Assembly: GCA_030834895.1 (NCBI GenBank)
Contig: JAUQXA010000064.1
Location: forward strand, 124,001 to 188,000
Reading direction: 5' to 3'
DNA from: Anaerolineales bacterium
Lineage (GTDB): Bacteria; Chloroflexota; Anaerolineae; Anaerolineales; Villigracilaceae
DNA: 64,000 nt
Shown: positions 23,633 through 31,922 of the stretch, in pieces
Numbering within the stretch: position 1 is the stretch's first letter
Layout: each line of letters opens with the position of its first letter
Made by a program: the position numbers and the translations under genes
The notes under the pieces: model-generated
Told to the model about the DNA's origin: nothing
The model's input: the letters and a program-made list of their open reading frames with translations, nothing else
Databases searched by the model: none

Positions 23633-24787
23633 ATGCCTGAAAACCCATATCTAAATGTAGTGGTCACTGCCGCGCTGACGGTGATCTTCATCGTTGCCAG
23701 CAGTTATGGATTGGGCTTCCTTGCCCGATTGATCGCGAAAGCGCAGGGCAAGCCGTCTAAATATCAGGAAAATACCTTCGCGGGATATTTCTTTGCCGCA
23801 CCGTGGATTGTCGGTTTTGTCATCTTTGTTGTTGTTCCATTGGCTTTTTCCCTTTACTGGAGCTTTACAGATTATCGCGTTACCGCCAAAGGTCCGGCAA
23901 ACTGGGTGGGACTTGAAAACTACCAGACGCTTTTATTTGAAGACGACAGTTTTCGCGCTTCGATCATCAACACCCTGTATTTGACCGTCATCGGCCTGCC
24001 TTTGCAAATGGCAATGGCGCTCTTCCTCGCCGTCATGCTCAACCAGAAGATGCCCGGCGAACGAATTTTTCGCATGGCTTTTTACCTTCCCGTGATTCTC
24101 GGTTTCAATACCGCCGTTTTGTTATGCTGGCGGTTGATGCTCAACACAGGCACAGGCATTATCAATCAAATTATCCGCCTGGTGACAACCGCCATCCCGC
24201 CGCTTGGGTATCTGAGCCGTGCCCTGATTTTTGTTCAAGAAGTTATCACTGCCTTCTTCCTCGGGTTGAACACGGGCAAATACAATCTATTGACGAAGGT
24301 CCTCGAGGCTGGCTTCCCTATCGAAAATCGCGTGCCGCTCTGGGTGCAGAGTCCGCTGTGGTCGAAGATGTCTGTGGTTCTTTTGATGGTTTGGGGATGC
24401 GGCGCGATGATGTTGATCTTCCTCGCGGGCTTGAACAATATCCCGAAGGAATTGCACGAAGCCGCCGAAGTGGACGGCGCTTCAGGCTGGCAGCGTTTCT
24501 GGAAGATTTCCTTCCCTTTGCTGACTCCCTACATCTTTTACAACCTTGTTGTCGGGCTGATCAGTTCCCTGCAAATCTTCGAGCCAATCTTTGTCTTGTA
24601 CCGCGATAACCAGCCGCTCGTCTCATCCACGATCTCAATGGTGTATTACCTCTGGCAGAAGAGTTTCAGTCATTTCGAGATCGGCTACGGCTCGGCAATC
24701 TCATGGGTCATCCTTGTCATTATCCTTGTCGTCACAGTCATTCAGTTCAAGTTGCAGGATCGCTGGGTGACCTACGACGTTTATTAG
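23633..24787 (+). CDS. Sugar ABC transporter permease (MalF type)
   Basis: 384 residues from ATG 23633; an upstream TTG would place the GGAGGAAGG ribosome site inside the gene. Six or seven membrane helices and the cytoplasmic EAA loop (EAAEVDGASGWQRFWKISFPLLTP) that docks the ATPase. A larger-than-usual insert sits between helices, around residues 185-250. Works with the next gene and the preceding binding protein. No ATPase gene is in the cluster, so a shared MsmK/UgpC-type ATPase elsewhere must energise it. Confidence 0.93.
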   Translation: MPENPYLNVVVTAALTVIFIVASSYGLGFLARLIAKAQGKPSKYQENTFAGYFFAAPWIVGFVIFVVVPLAFSLYWSFTDYRVTAKGPANWVGLENYQTLLFEDDSFRASIINTLYLTVIGLPLQMAMALFLAVMLNQKMPGERIFRMAFYLPVILGFNTAVLLCWRLMLNTGTGIINQIIRLVTTAIPPLGYLSRALIFVQEVITAFFLGLNTGKYNLLTKVLEAGFPIENRVPLWVQSPLWSKMSVVLLMVWGCGAMMLIFLAGLNNIPKELHEAAEVDGASGWQRFWKISFPLLTPYIFYNLVVGLISSLQIFEPIFVLYRDNQPLVSSTISMVYYLWQKSFSHFEIGYGSAISWVILVIILVVTVIQFKLQDRWVTYDVY

Positions 24788-24797
24788 GCGGTGCGCG

Positions 24798-25640
24798 ATG
24801 AGAAAATATCTTCCCGCCATCAAGGGTGTTTTCCTTTACACGTTCCTTACGGGCGCGACAGTGCTGATGAGTTTCCCGCTTTTTTGGATGATCTCCTCTT
24901 CGCTGAAAACCCTGGAGGAAACAAATTCGCCCGGCATCATATGGATTCCCGACCAGCCCACGCTGGAAGCATATATCAACATTTTCAAGAATGAAGCCTT
25001 CCTGCGCTCCTATTTCAACTCGGTTTTTTATGTAACGCTTGCGCTGGCGGGCACACTAATCTCAATTGCCGCGGTTTCATATGCCTTCAGCCGCATCGAC
25101 TGGCCGGGGCGAAATATTGTCTTCTTCCTCATGCTTTCGACCATGATGATTCCGCCTCAAGCGCTGATCGTTCCGCAGTATGTGTTTTTCAACAAACTGA
25201 ACTGGATTGGCACCTTCAACCCGCTCATCATCCCCGGATATTTTGCGGGCGGCGCGGCAATGGTCTTTCTATTGCGTCAGGCGATGGCGCAAATCCCCAA
25301 AGAGTTGGACGAATCCGCTTTTGTGGACGGGGCAAGTCATATCCAAATCTGGTGGGAGATCATCCTGCCGCTGGTGAAGGCTCCGCTTGCCACTGTCGCC
25401 ACCTTTTTGTTTGTCGGTTTATGGAACAGCCTGCTTACTCCGTTGATGTACTTGCAGACTGTGGATTTATATACCCTGCCTGTGTATGTTTCCACCTTGT
25501 TCAACATCAATCAAACCGTGCAGCAGTGGCCCACCATCATGACCGCCGCCGTGCTGACCACCGTTCCACTGATCGTCGTCTTCTTCTTTGCCCAGCGTTT
25601 TATCCTCGAAAGCGTTGTCGTTTCCGGCTTGAAAGGTTGA
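24798..25640 (+). CDS. Sugar ABC transporter permease (MalG type)
   Basis: 280 residues, six membrane helices, EAA loop ESAFVDGASHIQIWWEIILPLVKAP. Second half of the permease pair, 10 bases after the first. The family moves oligosaccharides inward; specificity comes from the binding protein. The stop lies one base before the GTG of the GH3 gene, so translation is probably coupled. Confidence 0.94.
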   Translation: MRKYLPAIKGVFLYTFLTGATVLMSFPLFWMISSSLKTLEETNSPGIIWIPDQPTLEAYINIFKNEAFLRSYFNSVFYVTLALAGTLISIAAVSYAFSRIDWPGRNIVFFLMLSTMMIPPQALIVPQYVFFNKLNWIGTFNPLIIPGYFAGGAAMVFLLRQAMAQIPKELDESAFVDGASHIQIWWEIILPLVKAPLATVATFLFVGLWNSLLTPLMYLQTVDLYTLPVYVSTLFNINQTVQQWPTIMTAAVLTTVPLIVVFFFAQRFILESVVVSGLKG

Positions 25641-25641
25641 C

Positions 25642-27219
25642 GTGGACCTCGAACATCTCATCGGACAAAAACTTCTGCTTGCATTTCACGGGAGGGAAAC
25701 CCTTTCGCCCGAAATCGTTCAATCCTTCATGAAATATCATCCCGGTGGAATTACGCTCTTTCGCAGTCTGAATATGGGGACCTTGGAGCAGATCAGGGCA
25801 TTGACCGATTCCCTGCAAAGGCTGGCGCATGAATTGAATCTTCCTTCGTTGTTGATTGCCACCGACCAGGAGGGCGGTCAATTGATGGCGGTAGGGGATG
25901 GTACTCCTTTGCCTGGCAATATGGCTTTGGGCGCGACGCGTTCCACAGAACTCGCGTATAAAGCGGGTGAAGTGCTGGGGCGCGAATTATCCGCATTGGG
26001 CATCAACGTCGATTACGCGCCTTGTGCTGATGTCAATGTCAATCCCCGGAATCCTGTGGTGGGTGTACGTTCTTTCGGTGAAGACCCGAAGCTGGTGGGT
26101 GAGTTGACAGCTGCTCTCATTCAGGGGATTCAATTCCAGGGAGTGGCCGCGACCGCCAAGCATTTTCCCGGTCATGGCGATACCGCCAGTGATTCGCATC
26201 ATGGCTTGGGGATTGTGCCGCATTCCCGCGAGCGGCTTCAGACAGTTGAATTGCCTCCGTTTCTTGCCGCCTTCGGCGCGGATGTCAAACTGGTGATGAC
26301 AGCCCATCTTGGCATTTCTTCGATTGACGGGGATAACCCGCCGCCTGCCACACTATCCAAAAATATTCTTGATGGATTACTGCGCCGTGAACTCGGTTTC
26401 AAGGGCGTGGTTACCACCGATGCGATGGACATGCGCGCCATTCGTCAGGGGGAGTTGCTGCGCGAGGATTGTCTGCGTGCCGCCAAAGCGGGCGCGGACC
26501 TGTTGTTGATGACCGGCGACGCGCAGGACCATGACCGCGCGTTTGAAGCGTTGCTGCATGGCGCGCAGAGCGGTCAACTAGCGATGGATGAATTGCAGGT
26601 GTCCGTTGAGCGGATCTCCCGACTCAAGGAGTGGATTGCCTCGAAGAAGATGTCACCAGACCTGGGCGTGATCTGTTCCCCCGAACACATGCGCGTTGCC
26701 GATGAGATTGCGGAGAAATCCATCACGTTGGTGCGCGATCGAAATCAATACCTTCCTCTCGAACTGGAAGCAAATCAGCGCATCGCAGTCATCACTCCCA
26801 CAGCAAAAGACCTCACTCCGGCAGATACGTCCTCCCATGTGAAATCCAAACTTGGCGATTCGCTCCGCGCCTGCCATCCCAATGTGGACGAGTTCAATAT
26901 TCCGTTTTCGCCCGCCCGGCAAGAAGTCATATCCGTACTCGAACGCGCGTGCGGATATGATGTTATCATCGTTGGTACAATAAACGCGTATGTCGAGGAA
27001 AACCAGGCGCGGTTTGTCCGTGACCTGTTGCAGACTGGCAAACCCATAATCGTGATTGCCATGCGCCTGCCTTATGACCTTGCCGCCTTTCCGCAGGTTT
27101 CGACCTATTTGTGCACTTACAGCATTTTGGAGCCATCCATGAAAGCTGTTGCCAGGGCAATTTTTGGCTTTGCGCAAATGACAGGGCAACTGCCTGTTTC
27201 CATTCTAGGAATCAAATAA
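25642..27219 (+). CDS. nagZ: Family 3 glycoside hydrolase, beta-N-acetylhexosaminidase (NagZ-like)
   Basis: 525 residues from GTG 25642. KHFPGHGDTASDSH (173-186) is the NagZ-specific loop whose D184-H186 dyad acts as general acid/base, and D260 in TTDAMDM is the nucleophile. The N-terminal 330 residues form the barrel. A C-terminal domain of about 190 residues, as in the two-domain NagZ of Bacillus, follows. No signal peptide: it cleaves terminal GlcNAc from imported oligomers in the cytoplasm. Alternatives are muropeptide recycling or glycan salvage. Confidence 0.9.
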   Translation: MDLEHLIGQKLLLAFHGRETLSPEIVQSFMKYHPGGITLFRSLNMGTLEQIRALTDSLQRLAHELNLPSLLIATDQEGGQLMAVGDGTPLPGNMALGATRSTELAYKAGEVLGRELSALGINVDYAPCADVNVNPRNPVVGVRSFGEDPKLVGELTAALIQGIQFQGVAATAKHFPGHGDTASDSHHGLGIVPHSRERLQTVELPPFLAAFGADVKLVMTAHLGISSIDGDNPPPATLSKNILDGLLRRELGFKGVVTTDAMDMRAIRQGELLREDCLRAAKAGADLLLMTGDAQDHDRAFEALLHGAQSGQLAMDELQVSVERISRLKEWIASKKMSPDLGVICSPEHMRVADEIAEKSITLVRDRNQYLPLELEANQRIAVITPTAKDLTPADTSSHVKSKLGDSLRACHPNVDEFNIPFSPARQEVISVLERACGYDVIIVGTINAYVEENQARFVRDLLQTGKPIIVIAMRLPYDLAAFPQVSTYLCTYSILEPSMKAVARAIFGFAQMTGQLPVSILGIK

Positions 27220-27221
27220 CC

Positions 27222-28259
27222 ATGACCCTCCACTTTGAAATTACCGAACAGCCTGACCGAATCAAATCGCTGCTTTTTTCACAGCGCAAAACTGTCGAGC
27301 GGATCGCCGCCGAAATTCAAAAACATAACATTCAATATGTCTTCCTCGCCGCGCGCGGCACGTCGGACAACGCGGGACGCTACGCCAATTACCTGCTTGG
27401 CGCTATGAATGGCCTGCCGCTGGCGTTGGCGACGCCGTCGCTTTTCACCTATTACAAACAGCCGCCCAAATTGAAGAATGCGCTGGTCATCGGCATTTCG
27501 CAGTCAGGCAAATCGCCCGACATTGTCAGCGTGTTGGATGAAGGCAAACGACAAGGCTGTTTAACTCTCGCCATCACCAACGAACCAAATTCCCCGCTGG
27601 CACAGGCTTCGGATTTTGTCTTCGCTGTGCAGGCGGGCCCAGAGAAAGCTGTGGCCGCGACCAAGACCTATACCGCAGAATTGATGACTATAGCGATGCT
27701 GTCAACCGCCCTGCATGGGACGAAGAAAGCCTGGGTGGAACTGGCGAAAGTCCCCGCCTGGATGACACAAGCCTTGAAGCAGGATGATTTCATCTCAGAG
27801 GCAGCGCAACGTTACCGTTACATTGACCAGACCGTTGTGCTGGGGCGCGGCTTCAACTATGCCACCGCCTTTGAATGGGCGTTGAAAATGAAGGAATTGA
27901 CCTACATCATCGCCGAGCCGTATTCCTCCGCCGATTTCGCGCATGGACCCATTGCCATGGTCGAGAGCGGATACCCCGTCTTTGCGGTGGCTTCCAAGGG
28001 CAAGGTGTTTGACTCCATGCTGACCATGCTCAAACGCCTGCGCGAGGAAATTTCCGCCGAACTGGTTTTGATCTCGAATGACAAAAGAGCATTGTCTCTG
28101 GCACAGATTCCGCTGACCATCCCAGCCGAAGTCCCCGAATGGCTGTCGCCGCTGGTGAATATTCTGCCCGCGCAATTGTTCGCCTATCACCTGACCATAG
28201 CCAAGGGCTACAACACCGAACAACCACGCAGCATCCGCAAGGTGACGGAGACGACGTAG
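27222..28259 (+). CDS. SIS-domain glucosamine-6-phosphate isomerase/deaminase (GlmS C-terminal type)
   Basis: 345 residues from ATG 27222. Two SIS domains as in the isomerase half of GlmS: AARGTSDNAGRYANYLL, ISQSGKSPDIV, AVAATKTYTAELM, and GRGFNYATAFEWALKMKELTYIIAEPYSSADFAHGP. The glutaminase half of GlmS is absent, which favours the catabolic direction (GlcN-6-P to fructose-6-P plus ammonia), like NagB-II and archaeal GlmD. It ends the operon, 2 bases after nagZ, and is followed by a terminator. AgaS-like substrates cannot be ruled out. Confidence 0.88.
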   Translation: MTLHFEITEQPDRIKSLLFSQRKTVERIAAEIQKHNIQYVFLAARGTSDNAGRYANYLLGAMNGLPLALATPSLFTYYKQPPKLKNALVIGISQSGKSPDIVSVLDEGKRQGCLTLAITNEPNSPLAQASDFVFAVQAGPEKAVAATKTYTAELMTIAMLSTALHGTKKAWVELAKVPAWMTQALKQDDFISEAAQRYRYIDQTVVLGRGFNYATAFEWALKMKELTYIIAEPYSSADFAHGPIAMVESGYPVFAVASKGKVFDSMLTMLKRLREEISAELVLISNDKRALSLAQIPLTIPAEVPEWLSPLVNILPAQLFAYHLTIAKGYNTEQPRSIRKVTETT

Positions 28260-28288
28260 GGTAAATCGGTTGATTGGTAATTGTGTTG

Positions 28289-28327
28289 AAGGCGTAGAGA
28301 GGTTGTTTTCTCTGCGCCTTTTTGTTT
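28289..28327 (+). terminator. Terminator of amino-sugar operon
   Basis: 12-base stem AAGGCGTAGAGA / TCTCTGCGCCTT with one G-T pair, then TTTTTGTTT. The convergent DUF2817 gene ends at 28326, so it may serve both. Confidence 0.85.
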
Positions 28328-29441
28328 AATTTTTGAAATATCCCTCGGCGTTCAAAATGCCTTTGAATGCCTGACATGCGTCGGCTTGGGACTTTTGCCG
28401 CCATTTCGGGTCGGATGGGAGAAACAACTCGTCATATTCGTTTTTCATCCACTCGCGCATTGAGTCGCTTCCGTCGAACCAACGCAGGGTGTTTTCAAAG
28501 ACCGTTGTCCGCAGGCTGTGCATGGCTTCCAGCAGGGAGTCGCCGTAGGTGCCAAACTCGAACGCCGCCGCGTACATTTTCTTTTCGGGATGTTTTTCCA
28601 GAATGGATTTGCGGAAGTATTCGACCATGTCGCCGTGGATGGTGTAAAACTCTTCGGGGTTGACGCCCACTACCAGCGGAAGCCCGTATTTGGCTCCCGT
28701 TTCTTTTGCTGTCATCTTCTCTGACGGCGGATTGCAGACCGTCATCTGCCAGCGTGGACCGTAGCCCGTGTGGATGTCGACCAGCACAATTTCAGCGTAG
28801 TCTTTGATTGCGTCGAACACAACTTGCTGGACGAATTTGGTTTCCTCCTGTGCTTTGAAACCGCCGAAGTACATTCCGTTGTGGACGCGGTACTGTCCCA
28901 TCAAAGCCGCCTCGCGGATGTGACTTGCTCCCTTGGGCAGAGCTTTCACAACATTCCACAGGAAGGCAAGTTTTTCATACAGCGGACTTTTCAACGGGCG
29001 GGCGGGATTCAACAACGGGGCAAGCGACTCGTAGTGCGGGTTCAACGCTTTGAGCGCGGACAAGTTGTCTTCAAAGTTGCGGTTGAGGTCAACGCTGTTT
29101 TGGTTGACGCGGGTGTGGTGTTTCATCCCGTATGGGTTGATGGGGTGGACGAGCAACAAGCCCGTCGTTTCGGGGTCGAGGCGCGGCAGGAATTCTTCGA
29201 TGAAGAGTTGCAAGACCGCCGCGGCAACATAGCCTTCGATGCCGTGCAAGCCAGTGGTGAGAATCAATAACTTTTGTTTTTCACGGGTTGCGTCTGCGGA
29301 GATGACGTCGATCGTCAGGTCGGAACTGTTAGCGAGGGAATGGCTGATGGAACGGCAACCAGCCCAACGCTTGGAGATGGAGTCGAGTGAGGCGCGGAAT
29401 TGTTCGCGGGATGATTCGTATGTCGCAGGGATATCAATCAT
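28326..29441 (-). CDS. DUF2817 M14-like zinc carboxypeptidase
   Basis: 371 residues. Metallopeptidase signature HGIEG (H66, E69), NSVDLNRNF for substrate carboxylate binding and VDIHTGYGPRW carrying the third zinc ligand. This is the DUF2817 branch of the M14 superfamily, cytoplasmic as no signal peptide is present. Function in the family is unproven; amidated or acylated amino acids or peptides are likely substrates. The YfcC-type carrier gene lies just upstream on the same strand, suggesting that the carrier imports what the enzyme cleaves. Confidence 0.85.
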   Translation of the reverse strand: MIDIPATYESSREQFRASLDSISKRWAGCRSISHSLANSSDLTIDVISADATREKQKLLILTTGLHGIEGYVAAAVLQLFIEEFLPRLDPETTGLLLVHPINPYGMKHHTRVNQNSVDLNRNFEDNLSALKALNPHYESLAPLLNPARPLKSPLYEKLAFLWNVVKALPKGASHIREAALMGQYRVHNGMYFGGFKAQEETKFVQQVVFDAIKDYAEIVLVDIHTGYGPRWQMTVCNPPSEKMTAKETGAKYGLPLVVGVNPEEFYTIHGDMVEYFRKSILEKHPEKKMYAAAFEFGTYGDSLLEAMHSLRTTVFENTLRWFDGSDSMREWMKNEYDELFLPSDPKWRQKSQADACQAFKGILNAEGYFKN

Positions 29442-29462
29442 GTTGTTTTGTCTATATCCGTC

Positions 29463-29514
29463 CTGAGCGGTAGTCGAAGGGCGGGTGTAGAAAAGGCGCT
29501 TCGACTGCGCTCAG
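29463..29514. repeat. Dispersed palindromic repeat, CTTCGACT..CTCAG family
   Basis: Arms 29463-29482 and 29496-29514 share CTGAGCG and AGTCGAAG in inverted order. It lies in the carrier-peptidase gap. The same core is inserted in metG at 4941-4964. Confidence 0.7.
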
Positions 29515-29525
29515 CGCGTAAAAAT

Positions 29526-30974
29526 CTAGAACGGTCCGTAGTTGGTCATCACAGCGACGCCGAGGAAAATCAGCGAGGCGAGGATGACCCAGACCCACAA
29601 GCCCAGCACCCAGCGCAGCCATTTGGGATAAGTGACGGCGGTCAGGCTGAGGCAGATGAGCAGGACGGCGCTGGTGGGATAGGCGAGGTTCGAGAAACCG
29701 TCGCCGAAGACGTAGGCGAGCACGGCGGTTTGGCGGGTGATGCCGACCAGGTCAGCGAGTGGGATGAGGATGGGAATGAGCAAAAAGGCTTTTGCCGAGC
29801 CGCTGGAGACGAAGAACTCGATGCCGAGGGTCAGCGCGAAAATCAGGATGGCGGCGGTGATGGGGCTTGCGCCGACGAAGGCGTTTGCCGCGCTGTGCAA
29901 AATGGTGTCGAGGATGCCGCCCGAAGCGATGATGAACTTGACGCTGGCAGCCATCAGGATGAGGGGGATGGCGGGAGCGATTCCTCCCAAGCCTTCGCCT
30001 GCCGCTTTCCATGCGTCCTTGCCGATGCTCGCGATGAGTCCCGAACCGATGCCAGCAACCAAAAACAACAAGCCGACGATTGGCAGCGCAAGGTCGCTGA
30101 TGGCAGGGACGAAGGGTCCAGCAACGAGGACGGCGAGAATTAAGACGACGCAGACCAGCAAAAAGGTGATGGCGGGTGTGGTCCCTTTGTTTTCGTGCGC
30201 GATGGAATCCGCGTTGAAGTGAGCATATTTTGCGCGTGTGGCTTGTTCCTCTGCAAAGACTGGTGAGGCTTGCGGATTTGCTTCCACTTTGCGCGCATGG
30301 CGGGTGAGGAAGACTGCCAGCAGGCCATACATGATGAGGAAGATGACAATGCGATAGCCCGCGCCCGAAAAGGCTGGAAGCTCTGCGATGCCCTGCGCCA
30401 CGCCGATGGTGAACGGGTTGATGATGGCGGCGGAGAAGCCCATGTTGGTGGCGAGGATGGACATGCCCAAGCCTGTCAGCGTGTCCCAGCCGAGGGAGTA
30501 GGCGAGGGCGATCATCAACGGCACGAGCGGCACGACTTCTTCAAAGATGCCGAAGAACGCGCCGAGCGCCATGAAGAAGAATGAAATGACCAACAGCAGG
30601 GTGTATTTTTGCCCCGCAAAACGGCGGAAGATTCGCGCCAGCGCGGCTTTGAGAATCCCGCTTTTGTCCATGATGGCGAAGGCGACGCCGACCATCAGGA
30701 TGAAGACGGTGATGACGATGACCGTCAGCCCGTCGGGACCTGCCACCACTTCCAGTGGGGCGGTGAACCAGCGCCAGATGGGGTAATCGGGTCTTTCGGT
30801 GAACGCAAACGAGTCGGGGAGAATGGTCTCGCGCCCGTCAACTTCGACCCGTTGATATTGTCCAGCGGGGACGATGAGCGTGAGCACGCCCGCGACGATC
30901 ATCAATGCCAGCAAAATGAGCAGGGATTGAACGAATGCCTTCTGGCTGATCTGTGCGCCTGATTTTTCTTCCAT
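29526..30974 (-). CDS. YfcC-family (UIT/DcuC-like) membrane carrier
   Basis: 482 residues, about 12 membrane helices. The N-terminal helix with PAGQY, the GIFEEVVPLVPL turn and the FGDGFSNLAYPTSAVLL segment are features of YfcC proteins of the ion-transporter superfamily, related to C4-dicarboxylate carriers and arginine/ornithine-type exchangers. Substrate unknown; peptide or amino-acid derivatives are plausible with a DUF2817 peptidase next door. Upstream lies a palindromic repeat (30995-31018) and the nuclease-like gene. Confidence 0.88.
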   Translation of the reverse strand: MEEKSGAQISQKAFVQSLLILLALMIVAGVLTLIVPAGQYQRVEVDGRETILPDSFAFTERPDYPIWRWFTAPLEVVAGPDGLTVIVITVFILMVGVAFAIMDKSGILKAALARIFRRFAGQKYTLLLVISFFFMALGAFFGIFEEVVPLVPLMIALAYSLGWDTLTGLGMSILATNMGFSAAIINPFTIGVAQGIAELPAFSGAGYRIVIFLIMYGLLAVFLTRHARKVEANPQASPVFAEEQATRAKYAHFNADSIAHENKGTTPAITFLLVCVVLILAVLVAGPFVPAISDLALPIVGLLFLVAGIGSGLIASIGKDAWKAAGEGLGGIAPAIPLILMAASVKFIIASGGILDTILHSAANAFVGASPITAAILIFALTLGIEFFVSSGSAKAFLLIPILIPLADLVGITRQTAVLAYVFGDGFSNLAYPTSAVLLICLSLTAVTYPKWLRWVLGLWVWVILASLIFLGVAVMTNYGPF

Positions 30975-30994
30975 GATGTTGGCTCCTGAGTTTT

Positions 30995-31018
30995 GTAGGT
31001 CACGTTTTCAACGTGACA
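30995..31018. repeat. Short palindrome, GTAGGTCACGTT family
   Basis: GTAGGTCACGTT and AACGTGAC flank a TTC centre, between the carrier and nuclease-like genes. Compare 14495-14522 and 46174-46200. Confidence 0.65.
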
Positions 31019-31023
31019 ATTTG

Positions 31024-31887
31024 CTACGACAAATAATCTGACAATGGTTTTACATTTTGTTGCCACATGGCAAAGCCGCCGAATAAAATCCTGACCTGGT
31101 TGGCAAACGGCAACTTCGCAAGGTTTTCCAAATTAAGTTTTTTGCTGTTGGGGTTGTAGTCCACTAAAATCAAGATGAATTGAAATTGGTTTATGTCTTT
31201 TGAAAACGAAAGTGTTTTCAATACTTCAATACGTTCCATAGACTGTTGGTAAAGTCCCAATTCTAATTTTTGGCGAAAAATATCCTGCATTTCTTCTGAA
31301 AATTCAGTTGCGTGGGATTTAATCGTTTCGTAATACCGAGCCAGTTGATGATGAACATCCTTAATGTCTGGATTGAGCGCAAACTTGACTTCCATCAAGC
31401 AAAGGGGGACTTCTTGATTTTTGCGATGATTGGCTCTGTCCCAAAAGATACCTGTCAAATCAAATCGCCCCTTGTTTTCTGCATACTGCCTGTCAACAAT
31501 CAAATATTCAGTCTTGCTTTGCGCTTCAAGGTTATTGGCGCGGATAATCATTTGCTCGTATTCGATTTCAAGCGAACGCTTTCCATCTTTGGAAACATTG
31601 ATAATGTTTTGTTTGAGAAAGGGAATGCTTCCCGTGAATTGTTCAACCGTATCCTTGTTGAAGTCCAAAGGCAGATTGACGCCTTTCAGAAACTTTTTGT
31701 CAATTTTTGCCTTGTACCTGGATTTCGTTTCATCTAGTTTGAGCAAGGAATTTCCTTTGTAATAGACATTGATATATCCTTCCCGAATTTCAAGATTGAG
31801 ATCGGGGTCTTGTTTGACTGCTTCTGTAATTCCTGAGAGAAAACCTGACTTTAGGCAATTGAAAAAATTATCGGACAGTTTACGCAT
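31024..31887 (-). CDS. Orphan PD-(D/E)XK nuclease-like protein
   Basis: 287 residues with no named family that I recognise. The core RFDLTGIFWD (D143), LCLMEVKFA (E166, K168) and HHQLARYYETI (Q181-x3-Y185) matches the D..ExK plus QxxxY pattern of PD-(D/E)XK nucleases, with E111 as a possible helix-A acid. The flanking regions are Lys/Asn/Ile-rich and the gene is markedly AT-rich against its neighbours, suggesting transfer. No methylase, helicase or toxin partner lies beside it. Restriction-type, repair or phage-defence use are all open. Confidence 0.7.
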   Translation of the reverse strand: MRKLSDNFFNCLKSGFLSGITEAVKQDPDLNLEIREGYINVYYKGNSLLKLDETKSRYKAKIDKKFLKGVNLPLDFNKDTVEQFTGSIPFLKQNIINVSKDGKRSLEIEYEQMIIRANNLEAQSKTEYLIVDRQYAENKGRFDLTGIFWDRANHRKNQEVPLCLMEVKFALNPDIKDVHHQLARYYETIKSHATEFSEEMQDIFRQKLELGLYQQSMERIEVLKTLSFSKDINQFQFILILVDYNPNSKKLNLENLAKLPFANQVRILFGGFAMWQQNVKPLSDYLS

Positions 31888-31922
31888 TTGATTTCCTCAC
31901 TTTTTGGAATATGACCTGATGT

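Noticed and set aside
29448..30143. 231-codon frame on the plus strand
   Set aside because: It is antisense to the YfcC carrier, starts in a repeat and has a composition (Glu/Asp/Gln-rich) typical of a reverse-complement shadow.
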